A stretch of DNA of 64,000 bases from Foliamicus sp963666765 (lineage in GTDB: Bacteria > Pseudomonadota > Gammaproteobacteria > Steroidobacterales > Foliamicaceae): positions 1,674,001 through 1,738,000 of the forward strand of contig OY762933.1 in the NCBI GenBank assembly GCA_963666765.1, written 5' to 3'. Below the pieces are notes generated by a model. It saw only the letters and a program-made list of their open reading frames with translations. It was not told the origin of the DNA and searched no databases. A program made the translations under genes and the position numbers. This document shows, piece by piece, positions 1 to 8,218 of the stretch (the stretch's first letter is position 1; the number at the start of each line of letters is the position of its first letter).

Positions 1-2
1 AC

Positions 3-68
3 CAGGCGGTGGCCGAAGCGCTGGACCACTCGTTTACTCCGCCGCTGGACGCGCTTAATATTCACTGA
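3..68 (+). CDS. C-terminal end of an unidentified protein (partial)
   Basis: A reading frame entering from the left edge runs 21 codons to TGA and ends ...PPLDALNIH. Too little is present to assign a family. The next same-strand gene starts 31 bases later, so the two may be co-transcribed. Confidence 0.4.
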   Translation, partial: QAVAEALDHSFTPPLDALNIH

Positions 69-99
69 TTAAACTGCGGTAACCGGAACGGAACTGTTT

Positions 100-459
100 A
101 TGCCCACGAATACACAACCCGAAGCACGTCCCAGGCGGGCGCTGGGCAAGCGCCCCGCGTTTTACGGCGACGAACGCCTGGACATGCTGTTCGCGATGCT
201 TACCACGCTCCTTGGCGAGGTGAGCGTGATCCGTGAGCGGATCGACACGCACGAGCGGCTGCTGGAAAAGGCCGGGCTGTTCGGCAAGGACACCGTGGAT
301 GCGTGGCTGCCCGACGCGGCAGCCGAGGCGGAGCGGGCCCCGATCCGGCAGCAGATGATGGGCCGGGTGCTTCGCTACCTGGAAGAAGATATGGAACCCG
401 CAGCGGCCGGCGGTGAACTCGACCGCATATCAAAGGAGGTTCAACATGGTGATGTTTGA
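100..459 (+). CDS. small hypothetical protein coupled to a methyltransferase gene
   Basis: Acidic 119-residue protein without signal peptide or convincing membrane span. Residues about 28-60 form an amphipathic stretch (MLFAMLTTLLGEV, then IRERIDTHERLLEKAG) that looks helical and may mediate binding to a partner. I do not recognise the family. Its last 14 bases overlap the start of the methyltransferase gene, and the ribosome site of that gene lies inside this coding region, so the two are probably translationally coupled and may act together. That partnership is inference from overlap only. Confidence 0.6.
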   Translation: MPTNTQPEARPRRALGKRPAFYGDERLDMLFAMLTTLLGEVSVIRERIDTHERLLEKAGLFGKDTVDAWLPDAAAEAERAPIRQQMMGRVLRYLEEDMEPAAAGGELDRISKEVQHGDV

Positions 460-1648
460 AGCCGAAGGCGTGCGCCAGGACACCATGCGCAGCGACGTGT
501 ATCCGCGTCACGGCATGATGGCCGGCGCCACCCACGACGAACTCGCGGCGCAGAAGTACTTTCTGGGCCTGCGCGCCTACGCCAACGGGCGGCTGATGGG
601 GCATGCCATCGACGCCTGCAACGAGCAGGTAATGCCCGAAATGGGCGAGCGCGACCCGGAGGACGAAAAGGACCGCACGGCGGTGCTGCGCAAGGCCGAG
701 GAACTTCCCATATTCCAGCACTGGGGCGCGCTGCTGCGCACCTCGCAGGAACTGATGTGGGACTACGTGGCCGACACCGTCGACCGGCAACTGGACGAAC
801 TGGAAGACAAGTTCCGGGGGATCAGGGACCCGATCGGCAGCCTTACGCTCCACCCGGACGTGCCGAATCCCGAATACCTGACGCTGGTCGATCAGCACAT
901 TCAGCCGGGCGGCTATCTGCACGACGCCGGCGGCGACGACGTACGAGCCGGGGCGATATACGACCGCGGCGCCGTGCTGTATGGCCTCGGCCGCGCGGGC
1001 GGGCTCAACGACGTGCGCGGCCACACGCTTTGCGCCTTCATCCAGGACAGCTTTCCGGACGAGAAACCGAAGCGGATCCTGGACCTGGGCTGCGGCGTAG
1101 GCCACGGCACCCTGGCGCTCACCGACCTGTTCCCGGACGCCGAATTGCATGCCATCGACATCGGCGGCGCCCTGCTGCGCTACGCCCATGCCCGCGCCGA
1201 GTCGCTGGGCAAGCCGGTGCATTTCCACCAGCAGGATGCCCGCAATCTCAAGTTCGAGGACGAGAGTTTCGACATGGTCACGTCGGAAATCCTTTTCCAC
1301 GAGACTTCGGGCGCCGGCATGCCGGCCATCCTGAAAGAGGCCTACCGCGTGCTCAAACCCGGCGGCGCCATGTGCAACCTGGAAGTGCCGCTGCGCTACA
1401 AGGGCATGGACATGGGCGGCGTGGTCGTGCGCGACTGGCAGAACTACTACAACGCCGAACCCTTCTGGGGCTCACTGGGCACCGTGGACATCGAGCAGGC
1501 AATGAGAGACGCCGGCTTCACCCGCGTCATGCAGGGCTTCCAGCCACGCACGCTGAACTTCGCGGGCGAACGGGGGACGACGGACAGGGAAGACCCCAGC
1601 ATGGGAGCGCTCTCCCACTGGCTGGTCTTCGGCGGCTACAAGAAATAG
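446..1648 (+). CDS. class I SAM-dependent methyltransferase
   Basis: 400 residues. The C-terminal half holds a Rossmann methyltransferase domain: motif I ILDLGCGVGHGTLAL near residue 214, the acidic end of strand 2 (LHAIDIG), and the later LKPGGAMCNLEVPL strand typical of Methyltransf_11/25 enzymes. The N-terminal ~190 residues are not a recognised domain and may bind the acceptor. Start chosen at 446 because AAAGGAGG lies 6 bases upstream; an in-frame ATG at 413 has no such site. The substrate cannot be told from sequence. It follows the small gene at 100-459 with a 14-bp overlap. Confidence 0.82.
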   Translation: MVMFEAEGVRQDTMRSDVYPRHGMMAGATHDELAAQKYFLGLRAYANGRLMGHAIDACNEQVMPEMGERDPEDEKDRTAVLRKAEELPIFQHWGALLRTSQELMWDYVADTVDRQLDELEDKFRGIRDPIGSLTLHPDVPNPEYLTLVDQHIQPGGYLHDAGGDDVRAGAIYDRGAVLYGLGRAGGLNDVRGHTLCAFIQDSFPDEKPKRILDLGCGVGHGTLALTDLFPDAELHAIDIGGALLRYAHARAESLGKPVHFHQQDARNLKFEDESFDMVTSEILFHETSGAGMPAILKEAYRVLKPGGAMCNLEVPLRYKGMDMGGVVVRDWQNYYNAEPFWGSLGTVDIEQAMRDAGFTRVMQGFQPRTLNFAGERGTTDREDPSMGALSHWLVFGGYKK

Positions 1649-1655
1649 CGGCGCG

Positions 1656-1746
1656 CGAGGGCGTCAAGCCCTCACAGCGTCTCGCCCGCACGCCGGGAAC
1701 GGAGGGCCTCCCGGCCCTCGCAGAGGGCGAGACGCACTCTCTCCCG
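1656..1746. repeat. double-hairpin palindromic repeat between convergent genes
   Basis: GC-rich inverted repeats (GAGGGCGTCAAGCCCTC and a GGAGGGCCTCCCGGCCCTC-like arm) fill the gap between the methyltransferase and the TonB receptor, which converge here. Same family as the repeats at 8857, 11591, 18732, 22394 and elsewhere. It could act as a bidirectional terminator. Confidence 0.6.
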
Positions 1747-1748
1747 CG

Positions 1749-4184
1749 TTAGAAGCTGGCCGTCAGCTTCAGGCCGACTTCGCGCTTGTTCGGCAGAGGC
1801 GCAAAGGTCTTGCGGTGGGGCAGGCCGAATATGCTGGTGGTGCCGCCTGCCGTCAGGGAACTCTGATCATTGGTCAGGTTCCTTGCGTAGAGCTCAACCG
1901 AGAACATGTCGCCCAGATCCGCGTGCAGCCGGGCATTGATCTTCCAGTAGCTGTCCACGGAGTTCCAGTTGAAGTTGTCGATGTAGAACTGGCCCTGGTA
2001 GATCCCGTCGATCCGCAGCCAGATGTTGTTCGCCATGCCCGTCAGTTGATCCAGCTGAAGGATCGCGGACAGGCTGCCGGTCCATTCCGGCATGTAGCGC
2101 GGACGGCCGCCGATCGCGGAAATCTGCTCGCCGACAGCCAGTGTCGGGGCTGGCGCAAGCACTGCCGTTGCCACCGACCCGGTGCCGGCAAAGTCGGTGA
2201 ATTCCACATCGTTATAGGTAATTCCGCCGCTGAAGGTAAACCATTCGCTCGGCAACAGTTCAAATTCAGCTTCCAGCCCCCGGATCTCGGCATCGCCGGC
2301 AATGTAGGCCGCGGTAAAGAACGGCGCCGGACTCAGCTCGAAGAAGGTCTGATTTTCCCAGTCCATGAAGTAAGCGGAAACCGCATAGTTCAGCCAGCCA
2401 CCCACGCGCTGCTTGAGTCCCGCCTCAAAGGCCGCAAGCGACTGCTTCGGCGTGAAGAAGCCAAGGTTCAGCGTCACGCCCGTGGCTGCGGAGTAGTCCT
2501 CCGCATTGGTGTCGTTGCCCTGCAGATTGCTCCTCGAGTAGTGGGCGTAGAGATTGGTGTTGTCCGAAGGTTGCCAGGAAATGATCACCCGCGGCATGAA
2601 CGCGCTGTATTTCTGTTCCACGTCCACAAGCGCGGTGAGATCCACCCGCTGTCGAATGGAAACGCCGTCATAGACGATGGTCTGGGTATCCGTGTTCCAG
2701 CGCCCTTCCACCGACAGCGTCCACTGCTCGTTCAGTGCGTAGTCCACGGAACCGAAAACTCCAAAGTTCTCGCCGTCCTGGAAATTCAGATTGTTGGTGG
2801 CGCCGAAGCCGCTGAAGTCCGTGAAACGATTGTCCTGCGAATAGTAGCTGGCGCCGACCATGTAGTTCATCCGCTCCCCGGCCTGTGGCATGTAGCGCAC
2901 CTCGGCATAGGTATCGCGCACCCAGCCGGCCTGTCCGGCAAGCCAGGGGGCGCCGGAATTAAGAAAGAAAAACGCCGCCGGCGTGCCGAAGTTGTTATCG
3001 ATTATGCGCCAGCTTGAGGATTCTCCACGAGCGAACTGAGCGCTCAGCACGCCCTCGTTCGCCAGCTCGTATTCCCCCGAAACGTCAATTCGCCAGAGCT
3101 CATATGTGTTGCCCAGCCCGTCCGGAGCGTCAACGATTGAGTATCCTTCCAGTTCAGGCGGCAGGGTCGTGACAAACGACCAGGGGTTGGAGAACAGGAA
3201 AAGCGGCGTGCTGGCCGTGATCTTGCCGACCTCCGAAAAGTTCGGCTGTGCCGAGTCCCAGTCGGGAACGGAGCCGCAGAACAGGTTGCGCGGGGACTGC
3301 GACAGGTCCGTGGTGAAAGTGCCGCCATTGCCGCCGTCCACGGGCCGGATCGTGCCGGTATAGCTGCGGTTGCAGCTTCCGGCCGGAACATGGCCGCCTT
3401 GCGACTGCAGCTGCATGGTGTCATCGGAGTCCACGTAAAAACCCGAGACCTGGAAGCTGAAAGTCTCCGAAACCTCGAATGTCGCCAGGCCGGTGACCGC
3501 GGTATTGTTCTGCTCCCCGATGGGGTCGCCGTTGTCAAAATGGTAGTCGGCGCCCACCTTCTCCTGCATCAGCGCGAACCGCACGCCCACCTTGTCGCTG
3601 AGCGGCCCGCCTATGGCAGCGGTGAAGTTGTAGCTGGCTTCATCCGAAGGTGAATAGGACAGTGACGCCTTGCCCTCGAATTCCTCGCCGGGCCTGGCGG
3701 GGATGTAGTTGACGGCGCCGGCGAAGGTGTTGCGGCCGAAGAAGGCGGTCTGCGGCCCTTTCAGAATCTCGACTCGCTCGAGGTCGATCAGCGGCAGAAT
3801 GCCTGCGCCATCGGAGATGTAGCCGCCGTTCCAGAACACCGAACCGGCGCGCGACGCGGGGCTTTCCACCTGAACACCCAGTCCGCGGAAGCGGATGTTG
3901 GGGTTATGCCGCCCGCCCATTCCGCCCTGACTGACGTTCTGGAAAGCGAAGCCCGTCGTTACCGTGGAAAGCTCCTCGATGGTGTTCATGCCCAGGGCAT
4001 CCAGTTCGTCCTGGGTGTATGCCGATACCGACAAGGGAATCTCGAGTACCGACTCGTCGCGTTTACGCGCCGTGACCACGATTTCCTCGAATTCCTGCGC
4101 GGCAAGGTCCTGAATGCCCATCAGGGCTGCGGCGCACACAGCGGCAAGGCCGGCGAGCCGGCGTAAGCAGACGTCAAATGTCAT
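1749..4184 (-). CDS. TonB-dependent outer-membrane receptor
   Basis: 811 residues. N-terminal signal peptide (MTFDVCLRRLAGLAAVCAA, cleavage near LAAQ), then a plug domain that opens with the common motif EEIVVTARKRDESVLEIPLS and includes RVEILKGPQTAFFGRNTFAG. The rest is a 22-strand-type barrel ending in a C-terminal Phe (GLKLTASF), the outer-membrane insertion signal. The TonB box is not obvious apart from the EEIVVTA segment. Start set at 4184, where AGGGGA precedes ATG; an in-frame ATG further upstream would disrupt the signal peptide. No substrate is indicated by the neighbours. Receptors with this plug signature are common in marine gammaproteobacteria and sphingomonads and take up varied organic ligands. 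Confidence 0.9.
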   Translation of the reverse strand: MTFDVCLRRLAGLAAVCAAALMGIQDLAAQEFEEIVVTARKRDESVLEIPLSVSAYTQDELDALGMNTIEELSTVTTGFAFQNVSQGGMGGRHNPNIRFRGLGVQVESPASRAGSVFWNGGYISDGAGILPLIDLERVEILKGPQTAFFGRNTFAGAVNYIPARPGEEFEGKASLSYSPSDEASYNFTAAIGGPLSDKVGVRFALMQEKVGADYHFDNGDPIGEQNNTAVTGLATFEVSETFSFQVSGFYVDSDDTMQLQSQGGHVPAGSCNRSYTGTIRPVDGGNGGTFTTDLSQSPRNLFCGSVPDWDSAQPNFSEVGKITASTPLFLFSNPWSFVTTLPPELEGYSIVDAPDGLGNTYELWRIDVSGEYELANEGVLSAQFARGESSSWRIIDNNFGTPAAFFFLNSGAPWLAGQAGWVRDTYAEVRYMPQAGERMNYMVGASYYSQDNRFTDFSGFGATNNLNFQDGENFGVFGSVDYALNEQWTLSVEGRWNTDTQTIVYDGVSIRQRVDLTALVDVEQKYSAFMPRVIISWQPSDNTNLYAHYSRSNLQGNDTNAEDYSAATGVTLNLGFFTPKQSLAAFEAGLKQRVGGWLNYAVSAYFMDWENQTFFELSPAPFFTAAYIAGDAEIRGLEAEFELLPSEWFTFSGGITYNDVEFTDFAGTGSVATAVLAPAPTLAVGEQISAIGGRPRYMPEWTGSLSAILQLDQLTGMANNIWLRIDGIYQGQFYIDNFNWNSVDSYWKINARLHADLGDMFSVELYARNLTNDQSSLTAGGTTSIFGLPHRKTFAPLPNKREVGLKLTASF

Positions 4185-4212
4185 GTTTTGTCCCCTGGAA
4201 AGTTGACCAGTG

Positions 4213-4305
4213 CAATGAATCCCAAGAGAAAAGAGCGAATTCATTGTCCCCACGGCGGCTGCGTATTGTACATTGGCTGTTGGCGCAAAATTCCCCCGGG
4301 GGAAT
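4213..4305. promoter_or_regulatory. two palindromes upstream of the TonB receptor gene
   Basis: The 236-bp divergent gap before the receptor and the kinase holds a perfect 8-bp inverted repeat, CAATGAAT (4213-4220) and ATTCATTG (4239-4246), and a perfect 16-bp palindrome ATTCCCCCGGGGGAAT (4290-4305). Both are plausible operators for divergent regulation. No convincing sigma-70 promoter was picked out. Confidence 0.35.
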
Positions 4306-4420
4306 CAACTGCAGCCAAAGCGCCTTTCGACCTCGGCGGGCGCCCGAAAAATGCTGAACGGCGGGGAAGCGAAGGATAGAATCTGCTGCCTTGCATAACG
4401 ACTGATCAGCGCCGGGGCTC

Positions 4421-5467
4421 ATGCCCAGTAACGAATCCTCCGAACTCAGCGAGACCGCTTCCGCCGAACAAGTGCTCGGCGCGTACGGCCTGCGCGCCGA
4501 ATCGCTGGAATACGTGAACCACGGGCTGATCAACCGCACCTGGCGGGTGCGCGGCGAGAACGGCGCAAGTTACGCCTTGCAGCGCCTGAGCCCCATCCTG
4601 GGGCCGGAGATCCACGAGGACATCGAGGCGGTAACGGCCCATATCGCCGCCAGGGGCATGGCCACGCCCCGGCTGGTGCGCTCATCCGGCGGCGGCCTCT
4701 GCGTGCAGCGGGCCGATGGCGTCTGGCGCCTGCTCACCTGGCTCGAAGGCGAGTATCACAACCGCCTCGATACCGCCCGCCAGGCCGCGCAGGCCGGCGC
4801 CCTGCTGGCCCGCTTTCACGTGGCGCTGGTCGATTTCGAGCATCCCTTCGCCAGCAAGCGCCGGCCGATACATGAGCCCCGGCGCCGTATCCGGGAACTT
4901 GAGCGGGCGCTGGCCGAGCATCGCGGCAACCCCCTGCACCTTGAAGCCGAGCGGCTGCAGCGCCGGACGCTGGAGCTGCTCTCGCAACTGCCGGTCCTGC
5001 CCGACACGCCGTTGCGCGTGACCCACGGCGACCCCAAGATCAACAACATGCTGTTCTCGGCCGAAGGCGAAGGCCTGGCCATGGTGGACCTGGACTCGCT
5101 GGGCCGCCTGAGTCTGCCCTACGAGCTGGGCGACGCGTTTCGTTCCTGGTGCAACCCGGTCGGCGAGGACAGCGAGGATACGGAGTTTTCGGTGGAGCTG
5201 TTCGAGGCCGCCCGGTCCGGCTACCTGGACGTGGCCACCTTTCTCACGGACGACGAGCGCTCCAGCCTGGTGGACGCCACGCTCTGGATCACGCTGGAGC
5301 TGACCACCCGTTTCACCGCCGACATCGTCAACGACCGCTATTTCGGCTGGGACCGTGAGCGCTTCGCCTCGCGCGCCGAGCACAACCTCGTGCGCGCGCG
5401 CGGCCAGCTCAGCCTCGCCGAGTCCCTCATGGCCGCCCGCCCCACCCTGGAAGCGAGATGGCGCTGA
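4421..5467 (+). CDS. APH-family small-molecule kinase (phosphotransferase enzyme family)
   Basis: 348 residues with the aminoglycoside-phosphotransferase fold. The catalytic loop THGDPKINNMLF begins near residue 201 (His202, Asp204), and the metal-binding Asp follows in MVDLDSLG near 226. The N-lobe has YALQRLSP as the probable ATP-lysine strand, with Gln-Arg in place of a clear Lys. Length and motif spacing resemble N-acetylhexosamine 1-kinase and homoserine-kinase-like members rather than antibiotic-resistance enzymes. The stop overlaps the xdhC-like start by 10 bases, so the two are co-translated. The substrate is unknown; a sugar or amino alcohol is the family expectation. Confidence 0.75.
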   Translation: MPSNESSELSETASAEQVLGAYGLRAESLEYVNHGLINRTWRVRGENGASYALQRLSPILGPEIHEDIEAVTAHIAARGMATPRLVRSSGGGLCVQRADGVWRLLTWLEGEYHNRLDTARQAAQAGALLARFHVALVDFEHPFASKRRPIHEPRRRIRELERALAEHRGNPLHLEAERLQRRTLELLSQLPVLPDTPLRVTHGDPKINNMLFSAEGEGLAMVDLDSLGRLSLPYELGDAFRSWCNPVGEDSEDTEFSVELFEAARSGYLDVATFLTDDERSSLVDATLWITLELTTRFTADIVNDRYFGWDRERFASRAEHNLVRARGQLSLAESLMAARPTLEARWR

Positions 5468-6453
5468 AGCATCTCATCGAGACGTTCGCGGCCTGGAAGG
5501 AGGCCGGCGACCGCCTGGTGCTCGGGACGGTTTACGAGACCGCGGGATCGACCTATTCGAAGTCGGGATCGCGGGTGCTGATCGACGGCGAGGGCAACTA
5601 CCAGGGGCTGGTGAGCGGCGGCTGCCTGGAGGGCGACCTGGCGGAGCATGCGGCCGCCGTGCTGGATTCGGGCGAAGCGCGCTCAGTCTGCTATGACATG
5701 CGCGGCGAGCACGACATCCTGTTCGGGACCGGTGTGGGCTGCGACGGCATGCTCAAGGTGCTGTTGCAGCCGCTGTCCGGCGAAGGCGAGCAACCCTGGG
5801 AGCCGCTGGCGCGGATGGCGGAGCTGGCGATGGGCTCAAGGGCATCGCGCTGCGCGGTCGTGGTGGAGGGCGACGAGGCGCCGGTGGGCAGCACCTTCCT
5901 GGACGACGAGGTGCCCGCCGAGCACCCGGACGGCCTGCACACGCTTGAGAATCCCGCGCGCAAGGTGCTGGTGTATCCGCTCAAGCCGATTCCGAGGCTA
6001 TTGGTGCTGGGCGCCGGCGTGGACGCCGTGCCGCTGGTGGAGTTCGCCGAGCGGCTGGGCTGGCGGGTCACGGTCTGCGACCATCGGCGCTCGTACCTTC
6101 AGCGCGGCGACCTGGGTGCGGCCGAGGCCGTGCGCGAGCTCCGGCCCGAGGACATCGCCGAGCACATCGACCTGGATTCCTGGGACGCCTGCGTGGTCAT
6201 GAGCCATCACCTGGCCTCCGACCGCTACTACCTGGCCGCCCTGGCCAACCGGCCCATTCCGTGGATTGGCGTACTCGGGCCAAAAGCCCGCCGCGAACGG
6301 CTGCTGCGGGAGCTGGGAGAAGGCGCCGGCGACCTGCCCGGCAAACTCCGCGGCCCCGTGGGCCTGGACATCGGCGCCAACGACCCGGCCTCGATCGCAC
6401 TCTCGATCATGGCCGAACTCACGGAAACGTACACGAAGCGCATAAGAGGTTGA
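5458..6453 (+). CDS. XdhC/CoxI family molybdenum-cofactor maturation protein
   Basis: 331 residues. The N-terminal XdhC/CoxI domain has GTVYETAGSTYSKSGSR and the LVSGGCLEGDLAEH segment. The C-terminal Rossmann domain starts LLVLGAGVDAVPLVEFAERLGW and ends with GPVGLDIGANDPASIALSI, which matches the XdhC C-terminal signature. Family members bind Mo cofactor and load it, often after sulfuration, into xanthine-dehydrogenase-type enzymes. No such enzyme lies in the window, but moaC and a mobA-type gene are 5-6 kb away. It overlaps the upstream kinase gene (GAGATGGCGCTGA). Confidence 0.85.
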   Translation: MALKHLIETFAAWKEAGDRLVLGTVYETAGSTYSKSGSRVLIDGEGNYQGLVSGGCLEGDLAEHAAAVLDSGEARSVCYDMRGEHDILFGTGVGCDGMLKVLLQPLSGEGEQPWEPLARMAELAMGSRASRCAVVVEGDEAPVGSTFLDDEVPAEHPDGLHTLENPARKVLVYPLKPIPRLLVLGAGVDAVPLVEFAERLGWRVTVCDHRRSYLQRGDLGAAEAVRELRPEDIAEHIDLDSWDACVVMSHHLASDRYYLAALANRPIPWIGVLGPKARRERLLRELGEGAGDLPGKLRGPVGLDIGANDPASIALSIMAELTETYTKRIRG

Positions 6454-6471
6454 ATCGCAGTCGATTTCTTA

Positions 6472-6501
6472 TTGACACACTCCAGTATCCAAGAGTATAA
6501 G
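6472..6501 (+). promoter_or_regulatory. sigma-70 promoter of coiled-coil gene 1
   Basis: TTGACA (6472-6477), 18 bp, TATAAG (6496-6501), then a 59-bp leader that can fold with GGACGC pairing to GCGTGTCC (one bulge). The same hexamers and 18-bp spacing precede the related genes at 17662 and 34342. Confidence 0.75.
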
Positions 6502-6560
6502 GGAACATGGAAGGACGCGTTTGGTCGGCGTGTCCATGGAATTCGAAAAGGAGAACGAAA

Positions 6561-6989
6561 ATGACCCAGGCAGGATTCGAACCGATTGCGGCGAGTCAGC
6601 GGCTGCAAGTGGCCGGACTTCCGGCAGAGCAAGCGGAAGCGGTAGTGGAGACCGTATCGGAAGTGAACGTTCTTACGCAGCAAGTCGCCGACGACCTGTC
6701 GGATTTGAAGTCGTACATTCAGGAGAACATGGTCACCCGAGATGACCTCAAGGACTTCGTCACCCGAGACGACCTCAAGAACGTTGTCACCCGAGATGAC
6801 CTCAAGGACTTCGCCACCCGAGACGACCTCAGTGCGTTTGTGACCAGGGAAATGCTCACGGCGGATCTCGCGGTACTGAAGTCCGAGATTTTCCGCTTTG
6901 GTTTTATCGCTACCGGAATCCTCGGCACGCTCATCCTGGGACTGGCCAGCATGATCGCAGCAATGTCCGTTGCCGCTCTGTGGCGGTAG
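6561..6989 (+). CDS. coiled-coil single-pass membrane protein with 9-residue repeats (DUF1640-like)
   Basis: 142 residues. The N-terminal motif LQVAGLPAEQAEAVVETVSE is shared with the proteins at 17662 and 34342 and the chimera at 33762. Four 9-residue repeats follow (VTRDDLKDF, VTRDDLKNV, VTRDDLKDF, ATRDDLSAF), encoded by near-identical 27-bp units, then a C-terminal TM helix (ATGILGTLILGLASMIAAM). This resembles DUF1640/CCDC90-type coiled-coil proteins, whose bacterial role is not established. Start at 6561 because AAAAGGAG sits 7 nt upstream. It stands alone with its own promoter between xdhC and the tail of the convergent carbonic-anhydrase operon. The family assignment is by resemblance. 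Confidence 0.7.
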   Translation: MTQAGFEPIAASQRLQVAGLPAEQAEAVVETVSEVNVLTQQVADDLSDLKSYIQENMVTRDDLKDFVTRDDLKNVVTRDDLKDFATRDDLSAFVTREMLTADLAVLKSEIFRFGFIATGILGTLILGLASMIAAMSVAALWR

Positions 6990-7004
6990 CGGCTTCGCGG
7001 TTCC

Positions 7005-7517
7005 TCAGGCCTTCAGAAAATCCCGGAACCGGCGGGCGTTGCGGACGTAGTTTTCGGCGCCCCGCGCCACTTCGGCGCGCTCTTCGTCGCTGAGCATGCG
7101 CACCTGGCGGCCGGGCACGCCCATGATCAGGCTGCCCGGCGGATACTCGCGGCCCTCCGGCAACAGGGCGCCGGCCGCCACCAGGCTGTTGGCGCCCACG
7201 TGCGCGCCGTTCAGCAGGATTGCGCCCATGCCGATGGTGCATCCGTCCCCTACCGTGCAGCCGTGCAGAATGACTCGATGCCCAACGGTTACGTCTTCGC
7301 CGACCGTCGTGGGAAAGCTGGGATCGGTGTGCGCTACCGAGCCGTCCTGGATGTTGCTGCGCGCGCCGATACGAATCGGCTCGTTGTCGCCGCGCAGCAC
7401 GGCGCCGAACCACACGCTCGAGTCCTTCCCGAGCTCCACGGCGCCGATCACCGCTGCATCCGGGGCGATAAACAGTGCTTCCGAGTTCGGCGCGCGGTCA
7501 CCCAACCGGTAAATCAC
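7005..7517 (-). CDS. gamma-carbonic-anhydrase-like hexapeptide-repeat protein (YrdA/PaaY type)
   Basis: 170 residues, almost all left-handed beta-helix hexapeptide repeats. The metal-ligand region of gamma carbonic anhydrases is visible: IQDGSVAHTD (first His), then VTVGHRVILHGCTVG (two more His). A C-terminal helix closes the fold. Such proteins may be carbonic anhydrases or acyl-CoA-linked thioesterases; function cannot be fixed from sequence. GTG start at 7517 overlaps the gpmA stop in GTGA, making it the last gene of the 2-oxoacid-dehydrogenase operon. Confidence 0.85.
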   Translation of the reverse strand: MIYRLGDRAPNSEALFIAPDAAVIGAVELGKDSSVWFGAVLRGDNEPIRIGARSNIQDGSVAHTDPSFPTTVGEDVTVGHRVILHGCTVGDGCTIGMGAILLNGAHVGANSLVAAGALLPEGREYPPGSLIMGVPGRQVRMLSDEERAEVARGAENYVRNARRFRDFLKA

Positions 7518-8218
7518 TGTAATTCTCCCACGTAGCGCCGCGGCTGCGCCGTAAAGCCGGGCCCGAACTCGTAGAGAAGCGGCGCCCCGGTGGGAATCTC
7601 CAGCCTGACGATGTCGTCATCGGAAATATTCTCCAGCAACTTCACCAGCGCCCGCAGGCTGTTGCCGTGGGCGGAAACCAGCGTGCAGCGCCCGGCCTCG
7701 ACGTCCGGGGCGATGCGGCTCTCCCAGTAGGGCCGCACCCGGTCCAGCGTGTCGCTGAGCGACTCGGCGGCAGGCGGCGCGTCCACGTCCGCATAGCGCG
7801 CCTCATGGCGCGGGTGGCGCGGGTCGTCGGGCTCTAGCGCCGGCGGCGGCACAGCGTAGGAACGGCGCCAGATCTTCACCTGAGCCTCGCCGTGCCTTTC
7901 CATGGTCTCGGCCTTGTTCAGGCCCTGCAGCGCGCCGTAATGGCGCTCGTTCAGCCGCCAGTGCCGATGGACCTTGATGCCGCTGCATTCCAGCTCGGCC
8001 AGCATCAGCGACAGCGTGCGCACCGCGCGGGTCAGCACCGACGTGTGGGCCACGTCGGGGACGAGGCCGGCCCCGCGGAGCAGGCGCCCGGCGCGGCTGG
8101 CCTCTTCCTCGCCCGCTGGGCTTAAGTCAACGTCGGTCCAGCCGGTAAAGCGGTTCTCGCGGTTCCACAGGCTCTCGCCGTGCCGGCACAGGACCAGCCG
8201 GCCATACGAGGGCTTCAC
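7514..8218 (-). CDS. gpmA: 2,3-bisphosphoglycerate-dependent phosphoglycerate mutase
   Basis: 234 residues. The histidine-phosphatase motif LCRHGESLWNRENRFTGW at residues 11-28 is diagnostic (phospho-His13), with LNERHYGALQGLNKAET and the second catalytic His in LVSAHGNSLRAL. It interconverts 3- and 2-phosphoglycerate in glycolysis and gluconeogenesis in the cytoplasm. The GTG start at 8218 overlaps the E2 stop as GTGA, so it is coupled to the dehydrogenase operon and links lower glycolysis to acyl-CoA formation. Confidence 0.93.
   Translation of the reverse strand: MKPSYGRLVLCRHGESLWNRENRFTGWTDVDLSPAGEEEASRAGRLLRGAGLVPDVAHTSVLTRAVRTLSLMLAELECSGIKVHRHWRLNERHYGALQGLNKAETMERHGEAQVKIWRRSYAVPPPALEPDDPRHPRHEARYADVDAPPAAESLSDTLDRVRPYWESRIAPDVEAGRCTLVSAHGNSLRALVKLLENISDDDIVRLEIPTGAPLLYEFGPGFTAQPRRYVGELQ

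Noticed and set aside
1749..4253. Longer TonB receptor start at 4253
   Set aside because: The extra 23 residues are hydrophilic and would disrupt the signal peptide; AGGGGA precedes the ATG at 4184.
4421..5467. Aminoglycoside resistance gene
   Set aside because: The APH fold is present, but the motif context fits metabolic kinases and the gene is coupled to xdhC; no resistance claim is supported.
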